Assembly: GCA_009869945.1 (NCBI GenBank)
Contig: WIXG01000143.1
Location: 62,001 to 126,000 of the forward strand
DNA length: 64,000 nt
DNA from: Mesaphorura yosii
Taxonomy: Eukaryota > Arthropoda > Collembola > Poduromorpha > Tullbergiidae
Reading direction: 5' to 3'
The notes under the pieces are model-generated. The model ran no database searches and was not told the origin of the DNA. It was given only the letters and a program-made list of their open reading frames with translations. The stretch's first letter is position 1, and the number at the start of each line of letters is the position of its first letter. The translations under genes and the position numbers were made by a program. Of this stretch, positions 28,338-42,166 are shown piece by piece.

Positions 28338-31300
28338 GTTAAGCGACTGCCTCAATCTCGAGTTCTTTCTCCGGTCCTTTTCCAGACCAGTCCAAGCAAT
28401 CCTGAACAACCCTCCGGCAGTTTGGAGTGGACTCCGTGATTACTTGTTGGCTTGTTGCTCGTGTCAGACTGGAATTAGAATCCGCCTTTGCCTGAAACAC
28501 AATTTTGGTACCCGACATTAAAAATATAGCCAGATTTATGGGTTGATGATCTAAGCAGTTCCAGTTCAATACGCAAAGATTCGCACTGTCAGCGTACCTC
28601 TTCCTAATCTATCATCTAGCCTAGTATGTGATACCATGACTGATACTACACTGCGGCGTGCCATCAACCGTCGTAAAGTCATGATTTAGTGGAAAGTCAA
28701 GTAGTGCAGAGCGCGAGAACAGTGACAGAAAGTGAAACGGCAAGTAATCTTCAGCGTAGTCGATCACCCATGCTAATCGAAGAGAAGAGTTTCATCGCTT
28801 CATTTTTAAGTAGTTTCAAGTTTAACTCATTCAATCGGTTAATGACTGTCTTGAGACATGTATTCAAATGTCAGTCAAGTTTAACTCCGTCATGTTAAGT
28901 GAAATGTTTCATGCTGCTAATTTGTATTACATGGCATTTCCTTGAGAGTAATTAATTCAATGGCAAGGACAACGACACTGGGGCTGATAAGAACTTCCGA
29001 ATTTCCCATGACTCATTTCTCTAAGTTCTCTGCAATGCAGCAATATAAATACGACTTGACAATAAGAATGTTGACGTTAAGTGAAAAGACTCTTGAGAAT
29101 ACAGACTGATCATTGTCTCATGCGTGTGCTTAAACACTGCACCTTAATTACGATATTACGATGCAAGGATTTGAATATTGAATTACACATTCCCATCATG
29201 CCTACTTTAATAGATGCATTAAATTTATGATTTAGAAAGTCAAATTTAGATTTCTAAACACGACAGCTGCTTGAGCATTAGTAAAACAAATTGACAGGAT
29301 CATCCAAATACGGAAAAGTGTCTGTATTGACAAATTGGCCTAGAAATCTGATCTCTGATTTATTTTTACATTTACTCCCGACGCTCATACCGGCGAGAAA
29401 AACTTTTAGTTTCATTCGGCCCTCCTGGGCCGCGTCCAACACACTGCAATCTGCAATGCATACAGACTGCAAATGCAGCTGATATACGTAATCTGTTTGC
29501 TGTCAGTTGTCTCTGTCATATAGAAAATGAAAATAAGGTCAGCACGGCAGCAGCGACAGAAGAAAGTACATGATCAGGTTTTCGCGTGAGTCGTGAACCA
29601 CGGTTCTCATCATAATAAATAATTAGCGTCGTTTACAAATGACTCTTGTAACAATCAAACTTAAACAATAGGACCCTTTTTGCGCTCGCTTTCTTTATGT
29701 TGAATACCCTCGACATGTGTCTACTCGAAAGGAAACAATCACCTGAAGACAATTTACTCATACTTGGACAGTGGACTATGTGACTGTTTCTGGCCCTGGA
29801 CAAAATTAAAGGCGACACCGAAAACGCCACACTTCATTGAACTTAAGTTTACCGACACGAAATCGCCATGCCATATCTCTTTATTTCGTACGCCCGTATT
29901 AAGAACGATTGCTGACTTTTCAAAAGACGTGGGAACAAACCCAGGTAATGGCACCGGTATTTGCTAGTTGAAAGCGGTTGGCTGGAATTGGTATTTGATA
30001 TTTTGATACGCGATGCGCCCCGTGACAAGCCGAGCCTCAACACAAGTTTAACTGAAGTTTTTTCCAGCATTCCAGTAATTCCATACCAGACTTGCGTTTA
30101 GTTGTCTATCTGCAGGCAAAATCTTGTTGCACTAAGGTACCACAACACTTGGTCTTATCGGTTGGTTTTAGGTCGTGTTGGTTCGGCTGATTCGGTTATA
30201 CACTGGTCGAAGGGACCCTGCACATTCTCACACCACCAGCACTTCAAGACTGATCTTCGGACTTAACTAACTGGATTCTGCTGCTTGCTGCATGCCCCTC
30301 CAATTCTTGACCTTGGTCGTGTTACTCCATCAGCACAACGTTGCCAACTGATTGTGGAGTGGAGTGGTAAGGAATGTCTCCTGCGTGTAATGAACTTGCC
30401 TGACTCACGTTGACCTTTAATTTTCTTTTGCAGTAGAAAATAAGAGAAAACGTCTCAATCTTGTGCTTCCTTTGTTGTTGTGCTTCTGCTTCTGCTGCTG
30501 CCGTTCTCCTCGTGGTACTCAAATTACCACACAAAACAAAGGTTTAATACACATTGTGCTAATGTTTCTCTAATCTGTTCAGCGTTTGCATGCAATCTGC
30601 AGTGGCGGTGGCAGTGGGCCGTCGTCGGTGGCGGCTTGCTTGGCTTTGCCGATTATAATTTGCCACTGCTGACTGCTTAACAAGCCACAACACAGCTTCG
30701 CCAGGCCATGCCAGTCAAGCCATTCACTCTCGATATTTCGATGAAATTGTGAATGAGATATTAAGCTTCAAGTCTAGTCAAGGCAGCCAGGTCACGCCAA
30801 GCCAGGTAAGTCCCTCAATCAACATAACTTAACATCAACGGCAGCATCAGCATCTTAAATGAATTTTAACTGTTCAGCTAATTCAGCAGCAGTAGCAGCC
30901 ACGCACAAAATACAAAGTAACTTTCTCATAATTATATGTGCATGTACACCAACCCTGCGGCAGAGGCAGGCAGGCAGGCAGGCAGGCAGTGCAATTGCAG
31001 TTTGCAATTGTTGTCACTAACCTACATTGTACACAGGCGAAGGAGAGGCGATACGTACGGGTACGCGATAGCGATACGCGTCTCTTATTAAATCGAAAGC
31101 ATTCACTCTGTCTGCATGCGCGTTTCAATTTGCAAGAAAACACTTTCATTGAAAATGATCGAATCCACTTTTTTGCATCATTGCATCGCATTGCGGTGGG
31201 ATGGATACTCGCTTCGCTTCGCGTTAATCAAGAAAAACAATAAGCATGAAATGAGCGAAGCGCCAGTGCAACAGCGACAAGAGGAACAACAGCATTGTTG

Positions 31301-32385
31301 GATTAAGTTATTAACGCTTGCGATAATGACAACGATTATGCTTGACGCTGAACGTAAGTTGAGTTTCACTCTCCATTTCATTCCGCAAGCTGCGATGCAT
31401 GAGATGCTGACCATCAATCAACATGATCGTGAAATGATATGCACGAACAGGCGACAGCTGCGATTGCGAATTGTGACTTGCGATGTGAAGCACGCGCGCA
31501 CACGAATGAAAAGTAATACAAAATCTTGGCTTGTTGTGATGTTAGCTTTTATTACATATTTTCTGTAATAAATGTCGATTTCGATTCTGCTTCATTTCAT
31601 AACTATAAATATAAACCCTTAAACTCTGTGCTTGGCTTATCCACTCGCGAGTTTCAATTTAGCGTAGCTGCGTAATGCTAAAGTATACTATTTGATCATC
31701 ACCTTTGAGTCTTTTGAACTATGCCGCTACTTAATTTTATTTAGAAAGCACAGACAGGAAAAGAAGGCTTCTATAATTCAGTGCTGTGTTTCCTGCCATC
31801 TTTTCGAACTAACTCTACTTTAGACCCTAACTAATTAACATGCATCTTACATTAACTTTAAATATAATTTCCCTCGTGCATAAAACAATTTCCTCCAAAG
31901 TGCATTAAAATAAATCCTCGTAACAAATTAAACCATAAACTACAAATTGCGAATCACAATCACTGTCGATTTCTTCAGCTGCTTTCATTCCCTGCGAAAT
32001 CATTCACTCGCGTTCTCAAAATGCATTATGGCACGCACACCATGCAATGCAAAATCGACGAATTTCTGATAATTAATTCTCATGTTATAGGGGTATGTAC
32101 ATTATCATCAGACTTCTTGGCACTTTTTGGGGAAGCGGACGTTGACGTGCGTTGCATCCAATACGCAAACGTTGGGAAATTTTGGGGTTGACACACACTC
32201 TCACGGTGAAATCAGTGCGCAGTAGTGGTGAGGTACCGAACTCTCGCCCCGCGACCATGCCAGAATTGCGTTTCACACCTTACCTGGGACCCTGGCGCAA
32301 AATTCGCACACGACATTAACATTAGTAACAGACAAGTACAACAAGATAACGACATGGTACAGGATAAATGCACAAATAAATTAAA
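28338..32385. other. 4-kb gap between proteases B and C
   Basis: No exon with coding character, splice support or recognised motif was found on either strand. The stretch contains a short (CAGG)n repeat near 30970. It should hold the promoter of B and the 3' UTR of C. Confidence 0.6.
30966..30989. repeat. (CAGG)n microsatellite
   Basis: About six CAGG units lie in tandem in intergenic DNA. Confidence 0.75.
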
Positions 32386-34454
32386 TTATCCCGATGCTGC
32401 GTGTGATATCCAGTCTGAAGTGTACGCGACGCGGTGGTAAATTCCCGGCTGCTGTCTTTGAGCACACGAGTATCCAGCTGAAACAATTCCGATCAAGTAC
32501 CATCGGCCTGAATGTTGAAGCATCAGTGGGCCGCCAGAATCACCCTGCAAGAATATGCGCACACATGTAATCAATTTGTCTTACCCTGATACTGATTGAA
32601 GTGTGTTATTTCGCATACCTGACAACTGTCTTTACTCCCGTACTGATATCCAGCGCACATCATTTCATCGTATATAATAACATTAATCCCCTTTCCTTTG
32701 TGCCACACTTCACAGTTTCGGCTTTCTATCACTGGAACATCTACAGCTTGAAGTGTTTTAGGACGGAGCCTGGACCCTGAAACATGAGATTACATTCCTT
32801 GATCAGCCAGTTCGTAATCCAGATTCCACAGTTTTCAGAGCGTTATGTACCTGCTTCCAGAGCTCCCCAACCAGCTACCCATCCATACTGTCCTTCAAAG
32901 TCAGTTCCTTTCTCAGGCAAGCAAATCGGTCTTATGTGTGGTAAAAATTCTATATGTCTATCTAGCGTGAGCACCGCGACGTCAAAGCGATCCGCCTAAA
33001 CAAAAATTTTTCGATCAATTTGCGGCACACAAACAAGCTCAGTTTTCACCTTCTCGTGAGAACCGAAAACTCGTATCTTTCTTGGAGTTGTGATTATTGG
33101 AATATTTTTAACACGAACCTGCGGCGTGAACTTAAAATGCGGGTGAACTTTAATTTTTGACACTCCGACTGTCATCGGCGGGTACGGTTCCGCATTGGAA
33201 TTCAGAATATAATCTCCTAAAGTTACTGCAATCTGGTACGGTGACGCCCTGAAATAGAAAACAACATTGTGATAATCAATAATCAGTCACTGTTTCTTCT
33301 GCGGGGAATAGTGGGAGAACTCAAATAAATACTTGGAGGAAGGTTGCACCTCTCTCCTCCTACTTGCGCCCTAATCTCATGGTTAGTTTTAGTTTTGTGT
33401 ATGTTATCATTGCAAAATTTTGTCAATAAGCAAGTTAACCCGGGTTGCTTGAGTTCTAGTGCGCCCAGGGCCTATTTCCTTCAAATTTTGTTGAGAAATG
33501 GGAATTTGAAACTGAGTTAATTGTCATGTCTCACTTTGCGACGCAGTGTCCTGCTGTCACTACATGCTGACTGTTCACCAGTGACCCACCACAGCGACTG
33601 GAACCCACTCTGATGTAAACCTGCCACGGAAAAGATCCGAATCCGGCCTCACTGTAAAGAAAAAGAATACTTAGACTTGCTAGTTAAAATAATTTTAGTT
33701 TCAATGTTCAACGCATCACAATTCCTTGAATGCCATTGAGTATTGCGACGATTCATCATACTAAAAGCTTCGACATCTTTAGATGGGATGTCGGCGACAA
33801 ACTTTGTGCGTACCTTCCACCGACGATTCTTTCTTGGGCGTGCAAATTATCCGCTGCGATTCCACATCCTGGAATCAAGAATCATGTACTGATTTGCTTC
33901 TGGTCAACCGATATAATTTTGAGGCACACTTACGCGGATCGTTTGTCACAGGTCCATAATACTTTTGTACCGCTGGGGGATCCGTCGACGAGACTCCAAT
34001 TCCCTTTGACGAGGCACTGTTTGGTTTTTGGCAGCATGCGAATAAGAATCCTCCGCAGCCTTTCTCAATCAGTCCACCACTGATCCAGCAGAAGATGAAA
34101 AATTCGCACGAGTTTGAAAGACAAACGCTGGAGTCTCCAAAGAAAAACCGTCGCTGTCCAACAGGCCGCGGTTCTTCTGCTAGAAATGCATATGAAACAT
34201 AAAATTGCGCTGGCTCGAATGAAGTGTTGTGTGAGCTTACCTGGATGGTAATTCCTGTAAAAGAATGACCTCTTCACCCTCTGCAGTAGGGAGCTGGAAC
34301 CCGTACTCGTGTCATTACTGTCTTCGGTGTGATTGCTGTGAGATCGCCAACTGGTCACTGACGCAAGAAGTGAGTCATCATAGGAAGTGTACTTTATCAG
34401 TGCCAACACTGATCCCATAAGCACCACTATGGTGACAGTTGGAAAGAGTTGCAT
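32386..34454 (-). CDS. Protease C: knot-domain trypsin-like serine protease
   Basis: This is an extracellular S1A endopeptidase. Minus-strand exons are 34454-34241, 34179-33934, 33868-33814, 33651-33535, 33248-33119, 32995-32851, 32776-32619 and 32544-32386, giving 407 residues. The first ATG gives [20 protein letters not shown], a signal peptide or uncleaved anchor. A glycosylatable Ser/Thr-rich stem follows. The knot has Cys91, 96, 102, 113, 120 and 121 (CEFFIFCW...FLFACC). Activation would follow Arg167 (QER|IVGG). The triad is His207 (TAGHC rather than TAAHC), Asp259 and Ser358, and DSCQGDSGGP keeps the trypsin-type Asp. It ends [19 protein letters not shown]. An alternative donor at 33050 would keep 69 in-frame bases and add a basic 23-residue loop before the catalytic Asp. 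It resembles protease B in exon order and catalytic blocks, so the two may be old duplicates. Confidence 0.87.
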
Positions 34455-37400
34455 AACTCTTCCCCGCTCGTATCTGCACCGAGAACAAGAAAACACATCA
34501 CTTTAGAATTTTAGTCAAATCCACTGGGTTAGGTCGCGTTTCTTTCGTTTTCTGCATGTCCGCAGTCACAAATGAACACGAGAGCACTGAAAATATCAGG
34601 CTCGAGCTGAGGATCATATCACAAAGTACGCGATACGCGAAATTGAGATCAGACCGAACGCTTGACAGCACAACAAAAGCAACAGCAACAAGTATGAATT
34701 AGTCTTTAGTCAGTCAGTCGGGCGGCCATGCTTCGATTCCCTTGAACATGAACTCTTGAGTCTGACGCTAACGCCTGAATTGTGAAGCTAGGCCGAGACC
34801 GAGATTAAGTGTTTCGAAATGTCATACTCTGTGCTCTTTATTGCTGTCGTGGGTGGATGGTCGCCGTTCGCAGTGGGTTATGCGTGTGAATGCTTCTCAG
34901 AGCCTGAAGCAGAGTCCATTGCAATTGCAAGCTTAATTGAATCTCGGCAGGGCACAAGCGACAACCGATTAATTTACTTTCTACTTGGCTGCATTTTGTT
35001 GTGTCGTCGTTCATTTCGTATTTCCAAAAAGCATGAAAAAATAGCATTGGTTTCGTCCCGTGATTTTCATCCACGCGGCCGTCTGAACTGTTCAAGCCCG
35101 TAATTACTGTTGGCTTCATTAACGAATTTGAATGTGGCATTTTCCATTTCAGCTGTCTCAAAAGAATTCGCCGTGGCTAGCAATTTCCTTCTCGAACGAA
35201 GAAGACTCGACAAGATGAGTTAAAAGAAAGTTTTAATGAGTGGAGATAATACACTAATGCAATCAATGCTGAAGAACAAAAAGATGTAAATGAGGGAACC
35301 AACGCAGGCAGGGCGGATGGACGCCAATGCAACGACATTGGCAATGGCGTGGCGCGTCTTGGCAGGGATTCCGCCGCGATGTAATAAATGTGCGAATGCG
35401 AATGTCAAGCGCAAATGCAAACGCAAATGCTTTATGCAATCTCGCTCAATCTTCGTCGCAATCAGCAGCGAATCAGCCATCAAGCGACGCCAGCGTGGAC
35501 GTGATTCATGATTCACTCACGCTGCCAGGCCCACAATGGTAAAAGACATCAAGTTAATTGCGAGCGTGGTGGTACACGAAACGCGAATGAAAGAGAAACT
35601 ACGGAGTTATTATTATGGATGAGGTAAATGACTCTCGTCTGACCGTGGATAACCTTCCCCCACATTCGCAGTCCGCATGTGCAATGCACATGCGCACCGC
35701 ATGCACGATGCACGAACAACCTTCACAATAATGCAGTGTGGTGCGAAGCGATTGAAATTCATTGTCATTATCACGGCATGCCTCGAGTGAGTTGTGAATT
35801 GTGAATTCTTAAGATCTTGTTTCTCCACAATTACAATTACGACGATGCTGACGAACGATTTTTATAATCCCACAAATTTCACACTGCAAGGTTGCAGCCA
35901 CAATGCAGCTTTATGCGTATGCTGTGCCTCCTAAACTTAAGCTTAGCTTAATACCGTGATAAGAAAAGATTTCATGATGCAGAACAGGCGAGGAACACGA
36001 TGGAGGCAGTGAAAAGACGCTGCAGTAGAAACTGGGTCGAGTGACTTGACTTTATACACAATACACCATTAATAAGCGTCTTTGAAGAAGTGAATTTCAG
36101 CCATACTAAAATGCTAAAATGAAATCCAACAACATTTACACTCATGCACGTACTGGGAGTCTGGGAGTAAGAAGTTTGAGTGAGAAGTCTTACTAAACTT
36201 GAACTTCACAGCATATTAAGACGCTGCTGCATTGTTGCAACAATAAAACCAGTCTCATTTTACACTTGATACCTTCTAAGCCAAATGCTAACGCATGGCG
36301 CATTGTTTACTGTTTACATGATGTAAAAAACCCAATTACGCTTATATAAATGTGCATGCCACTGCCACGATCATTGCAATATCACGCTTGTGTCCTCTTG
36401 CCATGCTTGTTAGTAATAAATAATTAGTCTTATGCTCGTGTCTCGCTTGAAAGGAAAACTTCTGAAATACGACACGAAGACGCGATGCATCTGCGTGAGA
36501 AATCACCGAACATTAATCATGCGTAAGCGTACAGCCTATGCATACGGCACAGTTTTTGTTTTATGCCGTGGCAGCCGTTTTTACGGTAAAGTGAGTTTGA
36601 GGAATTTGCCATCTTTAAATTAACTCACATTCGCTTATCCTCTCAACATCTCAACCATGTCAAGCTATCGATGTCAGCTTTGGGACCAGATCCGGTGTCA
36701 AATCATACGGACGATCGTAAGACTCCTGTTCTCTGGATGCAGGTCCTCGTAGGAATTGGAGTGAATTCTCGCAGGATGCGGTTTGGTGAAATTTCCCAAA
36801 GGATGACGTTTCCAGAACAGGATCACTTAATTCACTTGCTCTGCCTTTGTCCGTTTCCGTCTACGCATGCGCACGGTGGAAAGTGAGAGGGCAATAAATT
36901 AGTGGACAACAAAACTTCATCAGTGCCATGAATTGGAAGTTGACGAGTTGACTCGTCAAACAATCTAGTTAAGCCAAACAGTACAAAGAGAGCAGAGCAG
37001 CCAGGCCCTGAGTCATGAAAATAGAACCCTTCGTTCGCCGTTAAAAGGCAGCTCATTACTAGCTCATGCTCTGTCCCGTTATTCGTAAGTAATAAATCAT
37101 GCGTGCACTGCATTTTGTTGGCGCAGCAGGTTGGTATGTTAAGTGAGTTCGAGTTCTGCCTCTGTCACTTGCAATTAAGCCACGCGGTGCGGAAAGGACC
37201 AAAAGAAAGTCCGCGTTCCGCTCAGACAACCTGTCAGGAACTGAGAAGCCTGGGCCTCTGAAAACAGTCCAGAACGAAAGAATTGGTTGACTAATCTCAT
37301 TTCAGTTCTCAAAGACCAAATGCTGAAATCCTTTCAGCAACTCCTCAAAACTAAAGTCTGCAATGAACACAAACGATGTATGCAAGTTCAATAGTTCAAG

Positions 37401-40400
37401 GCAAACAACGGCAAGCTGCATTGATCTCTCTTTCCCTGCATCAGTTAGTTTTGTGATTTTATGCTGCGCATAAACTGAAACAGTCAAGCGATTTAGATCC
37501 ACAATCCACTTCCAATCACAACAGTCGAATAAAAGTCTTGGGTTCATCAGCCAATAAACTCATTGGCCATTGAATTGTCATCTTCGACCTACATCTTCTG
37601 TCACTCGGATACGTGAGACATTGTTTACATTTACTTTAACAATGTCGTGCATCGCGCTCTGTGTCTTTCACATTAACTGTGGAATTAACTCGCGACTTGA
37701 CTTACGTTACCAATTTGTTAAGGTGTTGATTCCTATTCTCATACTGGCACCCGGGTACGCGGTCGCGGTGAGTGAGTCTCACGAGCGTTCCATTGTAGGT
37801 CTGATTCCAAACTTTGGTGAAGTAATCAGAGAAAGTCTTGACACAGTGCAAAAAATCACACACTCGCGCACAAGGCACGAGTTTGTCCGCATCCCCACCA
37901 CTCGTAAATTGAGAATTAATTAAAGTTGAGAATCAAAATCCGCGTTCTAGCACGTTAAACTGTTCAGCATCACAAGAAGAGTGAGACTAGAAAGGAAGCG
38001 GCACAAATGCACCGAACACATCCAGACGAAGATGCGCAGCAGGAGCCGGACGAGACGAGCAACACCTGTACGGCTTCTCTACTCCACTTTACAAATTGAA
38101 CTGGACTTGGACTACTTTTGTGAACAACTAAACTCGAATTCCAGGCTCAACCGGCCACGAGCACCGAGCAGAGACTGACTGGAGAACGGGAGCCCTTGGC
38201 TTACATAAAAGTACTTTGCTGGCTCGTTTTCCACGTCCTTCTGTGCATAATCCGACACTCAGGAAGGAAATCGAGTCCTGTTCTTTTCCACAACCTTTTC
38301 TCAGGTATGAAAACCACGCCAGCCAGCCACTCGCACTGCCGAAGTTCTTCGTGCACTTGCAAGACAAATCCCAAAAACAGTTTTGAATTGGTGAGAATGA
38401 GAAAAAACTCTCACCACACAGCCAAAACAGGCCCAAACATAGCGTAGTGGTTTTGTTAAGAGTTGCTATATTTATTTTCTACCTCTGCCGTGGATTGTTA
38501 ATGTTAATAACATTATTACAGTGCGGAGTTGATGCTGAGTAACAATGCCTTTGCTCGCGTCTCGCAATTGCAGTCCGCACTCCGTACCTTGCTCTGGCAC
38601 TGTTCAGCAAACCATATCCGTTTGATTTTGGTTGTGCACTTGTAAACACTAAACACTCCTCACCACCTTAAGTAATAGACGTGAATCACGGCAACGGCTC
38701 GAATGACAACGCACGGCAGGGCAAGGCGAAGCATGGCCAGCCAGCATTGTTTTCTTTAAATATATTTTTATTACTGCTGCAGCCGTGTACCGAGCTGCAT
38801 TGTTGTCTTGCCTTGTGTGTATCCAACTTTCACTTTTTTCGAGAAACAATTTACATACTGCGTCGCCATGCCGTAGTCGTCATTGCTGTACTGCTGTGCT
38901 GTGTTTACAATCCACAAAATTCCGTTATGAAACAACATGCACTCGTCTTGGTCTTGGGTCTTGCCCATGTCCGTTCCGTCGCTGTAGAAAACTCATCGCT
39001 GCGAAAGAGTTACGCTTTCATCTCCACTTTTTGTCTTGTACAATTATGATTATGATTTCATATATCAATTACAATCGCAATTACAGCCTGCTGACTGACT
39101 GCGTAATGCAGTGCATGGGCATAGAGTCCAATCCGGTTTGGCTTTTACCTTGCTCATTGTTGCTCATTGTTTTCGATGTTTATGCAATACGTAATTGCTG
39201 TCGAATTCGCAGTCAAAGGGTTAAGATGTTATGCTGATGCGAGATCGTGCCGAGATAAATTATGGGATGCTGTTGACCGGACCAATTGTCACTTTCTTTC
39301 GTAACATTTAGTACTTTTAATATTTTATATTTTATTTATAGAAACCAAGAGAGCAAACACAAAAGCCAACCCACCACCACAAAAGATTATGGCTCGGAAT
39401 TGGAACAAATGAAAGTGCTTATCCCTTTCTTGTATGGCGAGCAATAGAAATTGATGAGTACGACGAACGAAATGGATTCAATTCACAATTCACAACAATA
39501 CAATACAAAGGATGAAGTGGAGTGGAGGACGAAGGTGACCTGCACCAACTCCTTCAAGTCCGACTACCTGAAGCCGGGGGAAAAGTGAGAAGAGGCCGCA
39601 CATTAAGATAGTCATCTGTGACTGGGAACCATGCCGTGTTTATGATTTCTTTCTTAACCATAAGCCATTATCACATAACTAGTAATTGATTATATTGCAG
39701 ACTGCAGACGCTAAAAATAAAGCACGGCACTTTTACATCATTAATATTTATTTGGAAATGCAGTAAAGACATTTGGTAATAATTATCGACTGCCTCTTAT
39801 TTAATCGCTAGAATAGAAATCCGCCACGTCCACTTTCTCTTTCGTAATAATTCAAGAGTTCACGACGGAGACGCCAGAGAAGATTATGACTTACGACGCG
39901 GAATGGACACGACAGGACAACGCACATTGATTTGATGAGCCGTCGGTCGTAGTGATGGGAAGTCAAAGTCAGAAGACAGACTACACGACTAAATCAACAG
40001 GTTTTGAAAACTTGATTTTGTACACCAATTTTCTGTCACCACAAAGGCAAAGCTATGGCTGTGTACTCGTATTGCACGTTTGGATTTCCCAATACTCAAG
40101 TAGAGAAAATCGAATCGTGACTATGTGACTCGACGGAGATGTATAAGTTCATTGCCAAATTGTTCTTGAAGGAATTCGAATTATTTTGCAACCTCTGCGG
40201 CAGAATTTATTGGCGTGTTTCGAACCTCTGTCTAAATTATGTAAGTGAAAATGCGATTGCCATAATCTTCTTTGCGATTGCCGGCGCCTGCTCCTGTCGT
40301 ACGAGTTTTTCCTCTTTTCTCGAAAACAGCCTCCAAGCAATGTTACGCATAAAATTCCGTTACCTGATCCATGATTGCAGGATTATTGCATTGATTTGAA

Positions 40401-42166
40401 GTGGGTGAAGGTCTCCTCCGTGACAAAACAAATTATCTCTCCCTTCCGGCTGGATTCCGTAAGGAAAAGGGCGAAATACAAAGGGTTCCTTGTTTTTAGT
40501 CCAGTGGCGGCACCGGCACCGAAGGTTAAGGTGAAGGTAATCGATCATCAGAGCCAAATTCCAATGCCACGAACGGATGGATACGGATCATTCATTTTCG
40601 GTTCACAGTAGCAGGAAAGTGTGGTTGGGGTGCAAAGCGTGACATCTTTCTCTTTCGTATCACCTCCTGTCGCTAGTTTGTGCCTGGGATAACTGGAAAT
40701 GCGACTCTACCTCGATTCGTGGGCGTTTCATCAACTAATATGTTAGGTTACTTTGTTAGTCAATGTCAGACCTAATGAAACCTTGCAACAGCTTATTACT
40801 TAAGACTCACATATTCAAATGATTTATTGGCTTCAGAGTTGAGCCTTCAATCAAATTCTGCTGATGCCACAATGACGACACATCAACTTTCATCTGTACA
40901 TGTACCTCAATAATTGCAAAGTGAAAGTCCAGAGAATCACCGTTTTTAAGGGTTTACAGCTTACAGGAGCAACAGACAAGTTCCCAAATACATGGCAGTA
41001 GAAGTACGAGTGTACGTAAACAACGGGGCAAATAAAGACACATGAATCGAAAACATGTTTACAAACAAAATATGCTGCTGCAGCTTTGCGCTGCTCATCG
41101 AACCACGCAGCACCCTCTTCGAAGCATCAGCAGAGACAAGCAGCGTGTTTCTCCTGCAAGCACGCACGCACGCATTCGAGGGGAGACGGTGTAGTGTTGT
41201 CAATTGCACCACTCCAAGGATTCAAATGGCGAACGATTCTCACGTCTGGAAATTGGATCTAGTTCCCTCTTAATTGCAAATAAGGCATTTTGTCGTCTCG
41301 TTGGGAGCGTGCAGGACGAAATTTGGCGGTTTCACCCGGTTTTGTCTCAATATTTTGCTGTCGGACACGGAAAATTTGGGTCCGGACCATCTAACATCTC
41401 TGATCCCAAACCACAACCACAGTATCGCGTACGCAGCAAGGCGACAAAGTACAAAGAATCGCTTTTGGCTCTGGCTTGTACAGCAAATGCGTAGTAGAGA
41501 AGAAAGAGAACGTGTGATGTGGAGAAGAAAGGCAGATGAAAAGGTCAGCCACGAAATGCTGCTTTAGAAATAACGAATTAAAATCGTAAGAGCTAATTTT
41601 ATTTTTTGAAATCGCATGTTTCGATTTATTTCACAAAGTCAAGTCGAATTGGAACCATCGTCGAATTTTAATCAGTGAATCTCCGTGGTGATATTGTAGG
41701 TTGACTGCCGTGGTAGGGGACTTTGGGGATCGTGCGGAGTGGGTCGCGTTGGGTTGGAGCTTGTTGAGTCCGCCATGACTCTTGGTTTTCGCAAGCAGTA
41801 CATACGAGAAACAGAAGAAAAATGGTGAAACGTATTTGACTGTGTTGTACAGCAATTTTATACATTTTCCTGTGAGTTTTTTCCCAAAATTGTCATCATG
41901 GGGCCGAATTGATAGTGGCCGTAATCAGAATCTGGGACGGCCAAGTGCCGCAATTGCGGCCCTTAGTCAGTCAGTCTGTCTATGGGCTATTCCGGGGACT
42001 TTAATTGTGTTTAATTGTTGATTTTGGTTAGGTCCATCAATTTCAATATTGTGTGTACCTACATACAGTGCTGCGCTGCAGTGCATCACCACACAGGGCA
42101 CAGGTTAGGCTTGGCTGTGCTCTCAAAGTGTACGTGTGTTAGCCTATACTCAGCCATACAGTCATT
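34455..42166. other. 7.7-kb region with no convincing gene
   Basis: The stretch lies between the divergent protease C and Enhancer of Polycomb. Many short open frames occur but lack family motifs. Two weak candidates are a hydrophobic open frame at 37642-37923 and a short GC-rich coding-like piece near 39529-39588. The rest looks like ordinary intergenic DNA. Confidence 0.55.
37642..37923 (+). CDS. Doubtful open frame with one hydrophobic segment
   Basis: An ATG at 37642 opens 93 codons with a hydrophobic stretch (VLIPILILAPGYAVAV) near the middle. A good donor sequence (GCG|gtgagt) occurs just after that stretch, so it might be a first exon. No partner exon or homolog was recognised, and it may be chance. 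Confidence 0.15.
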   Translation: MSCIALCVFHINCGINSRLDLRYQFVKVLIPILILAPGYAVAVSESHERSIVGLIPNFGEVIRESLDTVQKITHSRTRHEFVRIPTTRKLRIN

